Source: Pelomonas dachongensis (GTDB taxonomy: Bacteria; Pseudomonadota; Gammaproteobacteria; Burkholderiales; Burkholderiaceae_C). From it: 64,000 nucleotides of DNA. The notes beneath the pieces are model-generated. The model had not been told where the DNA came from, made no database searches, and worked only from the letters and a program-made list of their open reading frames with translations. The position numbers were made by a program, and so were the translations under genes. Location of the stretch: the NCBI RefSeq assembly GCF_043555865.1, contig NZ_JBIGHY010000003.1:496001-560000 (forward strand), given 5' to 3'. Shown in pieces: positions 58,318 through 64,000 of this stretch (the first letter of the stretch is position 1; each line of letters starts with the position of its first letter).

Positions 58318-58345
58318 GGCCAACGTACTCGTTGGACGAGGGGCC

Positions 58346-59515
58346 TCAGAACGTCAGCACGAAACAGGCGCCGCCGCCGGGCCGGCGCGCGTGGCGCACC
58401 GTGCCACCCAGGCCATGCACCAGCTGGCGCACGACGGCCAGGCCCACGCCGCTGCCGCCTTCTCGGGTGGTGAAGAACGGCGTGAAGATGCGTCCCTCAA
58501 GCCCCGCGGCCACACCCGGCCCGTTGTCGGCCACCGTCAGCCGCAGCCGCGCGCCGCGGCTCAGGCGGGCCTCGATGCTGAGCTGCGGTGATTCGCCCTG
58601 CGGGCGTCCCGCGCAGGCCTGCAGCGCGTTCTGCGCCAGGTTGATCAGCACCTGCTCCAGCTGTGCCGCGTCGGTGCGCAGCGCCAGGCTGGCCGGCTCC
58701 ACGCTGACCGCCACCGTGCCGCCTGCAGCCGCCCAGGCGGGTTCCACCAGCCGTTGCACCGCCTGCAACAACTGTTGCAGCGGCGTATCGGCCAGCGTCG
58801 GCGCGGGTGGCTGGCTGACGCTGCGATAGCGCTCCACAAAGCCCTGCAGATGCGCCGCCCGCCGCGCCAGCGCCGCCAGCGCGGCCTGCAGCTCGCCATG
58901 CTCGCCGGCCGCCAGCAACGCCGGCGCACTGCCGGCCAGCGACGCGATGGGCGTCAGCGAGTTCATGATTTCGTGCGTCAGCACCTGCACCAGTTGCCGC
59001 CAGGCGCCCAGCGCCTCGGTCTCCAGCTCCGACTCGATGGGTGCCAGCGCCGCCAGCCGCCAGGCCTCGCCATGGACGGTCAGCGCCGACACGGCCAGCA
59101 CCGCGCGCTCCTGGCCGTGCTCGGTGGGCAGCGTGACGATGCGCCGGCCCGGCTGGGCGTCCAGCAGCGCCAGCAAACCGGCGGGCTCGGCGGCGCGGCC
59201 GGGGGCGACGAGGCGGCGCGCGGCGGCGTTCAGCGCCAGCGGCGGTGCGCCGGCCGCGAGCCGCCACAGCGCCAGCGGGGCATGCTCCAGCGCGGCATCC
59301 AGGTCGGGGCGCGGCGCCGGCGTTGGCTCAAGGGGCATGGGGGGTGGGCGGCGGGCCAGCCGTGCCAGCGCCGTCCAGCCGAACGCGGCGGCTGCGAGGC
59401 CGGCCAGCGCGCAGGCGACGAGGGCGCGTGGTGAGTCCAGCGACGCGCCGGCGCCGGCCGCGCAGGCCGCCAGCACGACGGCCGCCGCCGCGATGCGCGC
59501 GCGTTCAGAGGCCAT
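58346..59515 (-). CDS. NtrY-like sensor histidine kinase
   Basis: The 389-residue kinase has two N-terminal hydrophobic stretches (IAAAAVVLAACAAGAGA, LVACALAGLAAAAFGWTAL) and a PAS-like region. The H-box is QVLTHEIMNSLTPIASLAGS (His near 178). The HATPase domain has NLAQNALQACAGRP, DNGPGV and GGSGVGLAVVRQ. Start ATG 59515 overlaps the end of the response-regulator gene by 11 nt. This kinase probably phosphorylates that NtrC-like regulator. Confidence 0.9.
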   Translation of the reverse strand: MASERARIAAAAVVLAACAAGAGASLDSPRALVACALAGLAAAAFGWTALARLARRPPPMPLEPTPAPRPDLDAALEHAPLALWRLAAGAPPLALNAAARRLVAPGRAAEPAGLLALLDAQPGRRIVTLPTEHGQERAVLAVSALTVHGEAWRLAALAPIESELETEALGAWRQLVQVLTHEIMNSLTPIASLAGSAPALLAAGEHGELQAALAALARRAAHLQGFVERYRSVSQPPAPTLADTPLQQLLQAVQRLVEPAWAAAGGTVAVSVEPASLALRTDAAQLEQVLINLAQNALQACAGRPQGESPQLSIEARLSRGARLRLTVADNGPGVAAGLEGRIFTPFFTTREGGSGVGLAVVRQLVHGLGGTVRHARRPGGGACFVLTF

Positions 59516-60806
59516 GCTTGTCCAGCCGCCGGTACAGCGCCGCGCGGCTGACGCCCAGCAGCTTGGCGGCCTGGCTGATGTTGCCGTCGACCTGGGCCAG
59601 CGCGGCCTGCACGGCCTCGCGTTCGCGCTGTGCGAGGTCCAGCCCCTGCTCGGGCGGTGAGGGGGCGGCCACGTCCTGCAGGCCGTAGTCGGCGAACGTG
59701 AACACTGGCCCGCGTGCCAGCAGCGAGGCGCGCTCGCAGGCCTGGCGCAGCTCGCGCACATTGCCGGGCCAGCGGTAGGCGCTCAGCCGCGTCAGCGCAT
59801 CGGGTGTCAGCTCGACCGTGCGCTTCGAGAACTGCGCGAGGTAGTGGCGCAGCAGCAGTGCGATGTCGCCGGCGCCGCGCTCGCGCAGCGGCGGCACGCG
59901 CAGCACCACCGTGTTCAGCCGGTACAGCAGGTCGGGACGGAAGCGCCGCGCGTCAAACAGCTCGGCCTCGGCCGCGTTGGTGGCGGCCAGCACGCGCACG
60001 TCTACCGCCACGGCCTTGTCGCTGCCCAGCGGCGTGACTTCACGGCGCTCCAGTGCGGCCAGCAGCTTGGCTTGCTGAGGCAGCGGCAGGTTGCCGATCT
60101 CGTCCAGGAACAGCGTGCCGCCCGCCGCCGCGACGAAGCGCCCGGGGCGCGACTCCCGCGCATCGGTGAAGCTGCCGCGGCGGTGGCCGAACAGCTCGCT
60201 CTCCACCAGCGCGTCTGGCAGCGCCCCCATGTCCACGGCCAGCAGCGGGCCGGCGGCGCGCTTTGAGGCGCGGTGCAGCGCCCGCGCCACCAACTCCTTG
60301 CCGACGCCGTTCTCGCCGAGGATCAGCACGCTGGCCTCGCTGGCACCCACCTGCGCGATCTGCGCGCGCAGGCTTTGCATCGCGGCCGAGTCGCCCAGCA
60401 GCTCGCCCACGGCGGCTGAACCTGGCAGCGGTGCGCGCCGCGCCTGCGCCGCCTGCACGCAGGCCACCAGCCGGTCGTTCGCCCACGGCTTGGTGATGAA
60501 GTCCACCGCGCCGCTTTTGAGCGCCTGCACGGCCAGATCGACCTCGGCATAGGCCGTCATGACGATGACGGCCGGCGCGTGGCTGCGCGCCGTGACCTCG
60601 TGCAACAACGCCAGCCCCGCCGCGCCGTCGCTGGCGCCGGGCGTGAAGTTCATGTCCAGCAGCAGCACGTCGGGCGCGATCTCGTCGAGCGCCGCCGGCA
60701 GCTCGCGCGGGTCATGGCGCACGGCCACGGCGCCCAGCCGGCGCAGCGCCAGCCGCGCGGCCAGCGCCACGTCGGGGTCGTCGTCGAGGATGAGGATGCC
60801 GGGCAT
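59505..60806 (-). CDS. NtrC-family sigma-54 response regulator, GSFTDA variant
   Basis: This 433-residue regulator has a receiver (GILILDDDPDVALAARLAL; Asp in VLLLDMNFTPG) and an AAA+ sigma-54-activation domain. The latter carries Walker A LGENGVGKELVARAL, the sigma-54 contact loop GHRRGSFTDA in place of the usual GAFTGA, and Walker B GGTLFLDEIGNL. The C-terminal Fis-type helix-turn-helix is VDGNISQAAKLLGVSRAALY. It is transcribed away from the ABC permease gene. Two tandem palindromes and a sigma-54 promoter lie between them, so it probably activates the export operon. Confidence 0.92.
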   Translation of the reverse strand: MPGILILDDDPDVALAARLALRRLGAVAVRHDPRELPAALDEIAPDVLLLDMNFTPGASDGAAGLALLHEVTARSHAPAVIVMTAYAEVDLAVQALKSGAVDFITKPWANDRLVACVQAAQARRAPLPGSAAVGELLGDSAAMQSLRAQIAQVGASEASVLILGENGVGKELVARALHRASKRAAGPLLAVDMGALPDALVESELFGHRRGSFTDARESRPGRFVAAAGGTLFLDEIGNLPLPQQAKLLAALERREVTPLGSDKAVAVDVRVLAATNAAEAELFDARRFRPDLLYRLNTVVLRVPPLRERGAGDIALLLRHYLAQFSKRTVELTPDALTRLSAYRWPGNVRELRQACERASLLARGPVFTFADYGLQDVAAPSPPEQGLDLAQREREAVQAALAQVDGNISQAAKLLGVSRAALYRRLDKHGL

Positions 60807-60852
60807 GGGAGGCCGCGACTCTAAGGGCCCCATGTCCGCCCCGGCAAGGCGG

Positions 60853-60891
60853 TGTCCGAAAGCGAACAGTGCCGGTGTTCGCAAGCGGACG
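60853..60891. promoter_or_regulatory. Two tandem palindromic upstream activator sites
   Basis: TGTCCG-AAAG-CGAACA (60853-60868) and TGTTCG-CAAG-CGGACG (60876-60891) are related palindromes, consensus TGTYCG-N4-CGRACR, with centres 23 bp apart. Taken together they also form a larger inverted repeat (60854-60868 with 60876-60890). This is the expected form of sites for the NtrC-like dimer encoded next door. Confidence 0.6.
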
Positions 60892-60931
60892 TTTCGGTGG
60901 CCGTGCCAGCCTGCTCCCCAGGGCGCGCCCG

Positions 60932-60948
60932 CTGGCCCGGCTCTTGCA
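60932..60948 (+). promoter_or_regulatory. Sigma-54 promoter of the ABC permease operon
   Basis: CTGGCCCGGCTCTTGCA fits the -24/-12 consensus YTGGCACGRNNNTTGCW except for C in place of A at one position. The GG and GC doublets are separated by the required 10 bp. The palindromes are 41-79 bp upstream. Start of transcription would fall near 60959, only about 2 nt before ATG 60961. Confidence 0.75.
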
Positions 60949-60960
60949 AAACGGCAGGTC

Positions 60961-63435
60961 ATGACCGCCTTCTCTCTCTCCCTCACCTGGCGCAGCGCCT
61001 GGCGCCAGCTGCGCGCTGAACCCGGCCCTGCTGCCCTTGTCATCGTCGGCCTCGCGCTGGGCCTGGCGCTCACGCTGCTGACGGCCAGCTTCCTGCAGGA
61101 CACGCTGCGGCCCGACGGTGAGCTGCCCGAGGCAGACCGGCTCGTCGCTCTCGAGTGGCGGGTGCGCGGCCCTGGCGGCATCACGACGGAATGGTTCGAC
61201 CGCGTGCCCACCGTGCCGCTGCACGCCGCGCTGCGTGACAGCGGCGCGCCGGTGGGGCCGATGAGCCGCGTGCTCTACACGCAGCTGCCGGCCCATGCCG
61301 GTGAGGCGCCCGGCGTGCGCCGCAGCATGCGCCTGCACATCGCGCTGGCCGATGCCGACCTGCAGACCCTGTTTGACCTGCGGCCCGTGGCGGGTGACCT
61401 GCATGCGGCGCTGTCGACGCCCGAGGGGATCGCGCTGACCGCGCGATCCGCCGAACAGCTATTCGGCACGCAGCAGGCGCTGGGCCGCACGTTCACGATC
61501 TCGATGCCTCCGCTGCCCGACGGTTCGCCCGCCGGGCAGTTCACGCTGACCGTGAAGGCCGTGCTGCCCAACCCCAATCTGAACGGCACGCTGGTCTTCG
61601 ATGCGCTGACGGGCTTCAACGCGCCAGCGGCCAAGGTCTACCTGAAGCTGTCGGACAACTGGTACCAGGGCGGGGGTCGCCTGTTCGCCCGTTTGCAGCC
61701 GGGCGCCACGGCCGAGACGCTCGGCGTGCTGGGCCAGCGGCTGCTCGACCAACAGCCACTGCCGCGCGGCTTCCCGGCCGACTTCCTGAAGGGCGGCGGC
61801 AAGGCCGCTTACCTGCGCGCCCTGCCGGTGAAGGACATCGGCCTGCACGGCGCCGGCAGCCCGCAGCGCCGCCTGCAGCTGGGCAGCCTGGCCGTCGCGG
61901 CGGCCGGCGTGCTGGCGCTGGCCGTCATCAACTTCATCAACCTGTGGAGCGTGCGCACGTTGCGCCGCCAGCGCGAGATCGGCTTGCGCAAGTCGCTGGG
62001 TGCCGGTGCGGGGCAGCTGGCGCGGCAGTTCTTTGTCGAGGCGCTGGTTGTAGCGGGCCTGGCCGGCGCTTTGAGCCTGCTGCTGGCCTGGTGGGCCACG
62101 CCAGTGGCCGAGTTGCTGATGCAGCGCCAGTTCCACGCTCCGGTGCTCAGCCCCGCCATGGCGCTGCTGACCGGCCTGCTGTGCGCGGCCATCGCGGCGC
62201 TCAGTGCGCTGCCGCTGGCGACCATTGCGTTGCGCGTGCGGCCCGCCGAGTCGCTGGCCGGCCGCAGCCACAGCGAGGGTGCAGCCAGCCGCTGGCTGCG
62301 CCGCGTGATGACGACGCTGCAGTTCGGCGCCGCCGCGCTGTTCGCGTCGCTGGCGCTGACGGTGCTGTGGCAGGCGCGCCATGCGGGCGAGATGCCGCGC
62401 GGCTTCCAGCTGGAAGGCCGTGTGGCCATCGACCTGCCATGGTGGACGCAGCCGGCGCAGGTGAGCTCGCTGCTGGCGCAGGTGCGCAGCTGGCCCGAGG
62501 TCATCGCGGCCGGCGCGGCCGACGACGTGCCGGGGCGCGACGCGTCCCGCTGGTACGCCGAGTTCCGCGGCCCCGGCGGCACACCCGTCAACCTGCGCAC
62601 CGGCGTGGACTTCACGCCCGGCTATCTGCAGGCCTACGGCATGCGCATCGTGGCCGGGCGGCTGTCGGCCGACCATGTGGCTGAGGCTGCGCAGCCCGCC
62701 ATCGTGCTGGACCGCAGCGCCGTGCGCGCGCTGGGCTTTGCCAGCCCCGACGCGGCCATCGGCCAGGTGCTGGGTGTGGCGAGCAGCTTTCGTGGCGGCA
62801 AGCCGGTCACCGTCGTGGCCGTCATCGACGACATCCGGTTGGAAGGCCCGCGCAGCCCGCCGCAACCGCACGCCATCACGCCGCTGGCCGCGCGGGAGTC
62901 CGGCGCCATTGGCGTGCACAGCCGCGACCCGCAGGCCACGGCACGCCAGCTGACGGCGCTCGTCAAGACCACCTTCCCCGATGTGACGCTGGAGGCGCTG
63001 CCAGTGCGCGACATGCTGCTGCAGACGGTGGCTGACGACACGCGTCTGGGCCGGCTCATCGGCGTTGCCGGGCTGATGGCGCTGGGCCTGGCCGCCGTGG
63101 GCATCTACGCGCTGGCGGCCTACACGCTGCGGCTGCGCGAGCGCGAGATCGTGCTGCGCAAGCTGCATGGCGCCGGCGCGGGCGCCGTGTCGGCCTTGCT
63201 GGCGCGGGAGTTCGCGGGCGTGCTGGCGGTGGCCTGCGCGCTGGCGCTGCCGGTGGCGGCATGGCTGTCGCAGCGCTACCTGGCGGACTTCGTCGAACGC
63301 GCGCCCGTGGGGCCGTTCTCGCTGTGGGTGCTGCTGGCGTCGGCGGCGTTGCTGGCGGTGGTGACCTTGCTGGCCGTGGCGCGCCACCTACGCGCCGCGC
63401 TGGCGTTGCGGCCGTTGCTGGCTTTGCGCGGATGA
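60961..63435 (+). CDS. FtsX/MacB-type ABC transporter permease (two-module)
   Basis: The 824-residue protein has two MacB-like periplasmic core + FtsX units. Unit 1 has a membrane helix near 25-45 (AALVIVGLALGLALTLLTAS), periplasmic core, then three helices with VINFINLWSVRTLRRQREIG. Unit 2 is similar (FASLALTVLWQARHAG; VGIYALAAYTLRLREREIV). The R-R-Q-REIGLRKSLG and REREIVLRKLHG coupling segments match MacB-like permeases. No ATPase is in the window; it is expected downstream. The stop overlaps the start of the adaptor gene (ATGA). Confidence 0.92.
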   Translation: MTAFSLSLTWRSAWRQLRAEPGPAALVIVGLALGLALTLLTASFLQDTLRPDGELPEADRLVALEWRVRGPGGITTEWFDRVPTVPLHAALRDSGAPVGPMSRVLYTQLPAHAGEAPGVRRSMRLHIALADADLQTLFDLRPVAGDLHAALSTPEGIALTARSAEQLFGTQQALGRTFTISMPPLPDGSPAGQFTLTVKAVLPNPNLNGTLVFDALTGFNAPAAKVYLKLSDNWYQGGGRLFARLQPGATAETLGVLGQRLLDQQPLPRGFPADFLKGGGKAAYLRALPVKDIGLHGAGSPQRRLQLGSLAVAAAGVLALAVINFINLWSVRTLRRQREIGLRKSLGAGAGQLARQFFVEALVVAGLAGALSLLLAWWATPVAELLMQRQFHAPVLSPAMALLTGLLCAAIAALSALPLATIALRVRPAESLAGRSHSEGAASRWLRRVMTTLQFGAAALFASLALTVLWQARHAGEMPRGFQLEGRVAIDLPWWTQPAQVSSLLAQVRSWPEVIAAGAADDVPGRDASRWYAEFRGPGGTPVNLRTGVDFTPGYLQAYGMRIVAGRLSADHVAEAAQPAIVLDRSAVRALGFASPDAAIGQVLGVASSFRGGKPVTVVAVIDDIRLEGPRSPPQPHAITPLAARESGAIGVHSRDPQATARQLTALVKTTFPDVTLEALPVRDMLLQTVADDTRLGRLIGVAGLMALGLAAVGIYALAAYTLRLREREIVLRKLHGAGAGAVSALLAREFAGVLAVACALALPVAAWLSQRYLADFVERAPVGPFSLWVLLASAALLAVVTLLAVARHLRAALALRPLLALRG

Positions 63436-64000
63436 CCACGATCCCCGCCTCCGGCGCTGCGATGGACCGCCACGTGGCGGTGCCGCGACGTTACGGCGCT
63501 TTTGCGCTGGTGGTGGTGGCCGTGGCGCTGCTGGCCGTGCTGGGCGTTCACTACTGGCCGCGCGGCGTGCCGGTGGCGCGCGCGGACGTGGAGATCGCGG
63601 CGGCGAAGACGGGCCCCTTTCGCGACGTCGTCGTCGGCCGCGCGACGACGCAACCGCTGCAGTCCGTGCTGCTGGACGCGACCGAGGATGGCCGCGTCGA
63701 GCAGGTGCTGGTGGGTGACGGCGCGCGCGTCGAGGCCGGCCAGCTGCTGGTGGTGCTGAGCAGCACGCAGCGCGCGCAGGAGTTGATGGCGCGCTCGGCG
63801 GAAGCGGCCCAGCAGACGGCCAACCTCGCCACCTTCCGCGCCGGCCTGATGCAGGCCCAGGCGCAGCTGCGCCGTGAGCTGACTCAAGGCCAGTTCGAGC
63901 TGGAGCGGGTGCGCCGCCTGCACGAGCGCAACCGTGAGCTGGCCGCCACCGGCTTCCTGTCGCCGGCGGCGCTGGAAGACTCGGCCGACAAGCTCGTGAT
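63432..64000 (+). CDS. Periplasmic adaptor (HlyD/MacA-type), 5' part
   Basis: The frame is open from ATG 63432 through the right edge (189 codons visible, no stop). An N-terminal membrane helix (YGAFALVVVAVALLAVLGV) leads into the biotinyl-lipoyl-like half-motif VEQVLVGDGARVEAGQLLVVL and a coiled-coil hairpin rich in A, Q, R, L (QAQAQLRRELTQGQFELERV). Together with the FtsX-type permease this makes a MacAB-like or related efflux pump regulated through sigma-54. Confidence 0.9.
   Translation, partial: MTTIPASGAAMDRHVAVPRRYGAFALVVVAVALLAVLGVHYWPRGVPVARADVEIAAAKTGPFRDVVVGRATTQPLQSVLLDATEDGRVEQVLVGDGARVEAGQLLVVLSSTQRAQELMARSAEAAQQTANLATFRAGLMQAQAQLRRELTQGQFELERVRRLHERNRELAATGFLSPAALEDSADKLV

Overview
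The window is GC-rich (roughly two-thirds G+C by eye) chromosomal DNA of a betaproteobacterium. The gene order mnmG-rsmG-parA with parS sites beside it, the PrkA/YeaH/SpoVR stress operon, a PEP-CTERM protein, abundant two-component systems and the strong GC3 bias point to Burkholderiales, most likely the Rubrivivax/Leptothrix/Roseateles group (family placement is inference). The mnmG-parA-parB block usually lies near the chromosome origin. dnaA itself is not in the window.

Layout. 1-0.9 kb: an Abi_2/AbiD-AbiF-type HEPN gene (minus strand, cut by the left edge), preceded by a compact array of RNA hairpins with a built-in terminator, followed by about 0.7 kb with no gene. 1.8-15 kb: mnmG, rsmG, parA, then 8.6 kb of unrelated genes, then parB. 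Three parS sites sit inside mnmG and rsmG. The genes between parA and parB include two acetyltransferases, an extensin-like protein, a degenerate CHAT + transglutaminase-like protein paired with an alpha/beta hydrolase, type 2 argC and a Sel1-repeat protein. 15-20 kb: prkA-yeaH-spoVR. 20-30 kb: a small ArsR/monooxygenase operon, a GH3 beta-xylosidase with an esterase, a D-lactate dehydrogenase-type flavoprotein, a PduO-type cobalamin adenosyltransferase, a yqjD/yqjE-like membrane operon and a WYL regulator. 30-42 kb: an HNH-like hypothetical, a PEP-CTERM protein, DnaQ-like exonuclease and MazG-like genes, a GDSL lipoprotein, OmpW, a bacterial PH protein, an SPFH protein and a PAS-GAF histidine kinase.

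42-47 kb is an ECF42-type sigma factor cluster: two DGPF/YCII proteins, two SRPBCC proteins, three VOC proteins and the TPR-extended sigma factor, with tight spacing in its second half. 47-54 kb has a chemoreceptor, an AraC regulator and a histidine kinase/response regulator pair. 54-56 kb carries queE and a queD-like gene with three tandem 6-pyruvoyl-tetrahydropterin-synthase modules whose catalytic residues are split between modules. 56-64 kb has an MFS transporter, a membrane-anchored receiver protein, and an NtrY/NtrC-like pair divergent from an FtsX-type ABC permease plus a periplasmic adaptor. A sigma-54 promoter and two tandem upstream palindromes lie in that divergent gap.

The items most worth follow-up are the Abi_2 gene with its structured leader RNA, the three-module QueD, the CHAT-pseudoenzyme/transglutaminase + hydrolase pair, and the sigma-54-controlled export operon. 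No tRNA, rRNA, CRISPR array or complete insertion sequence was recognised.
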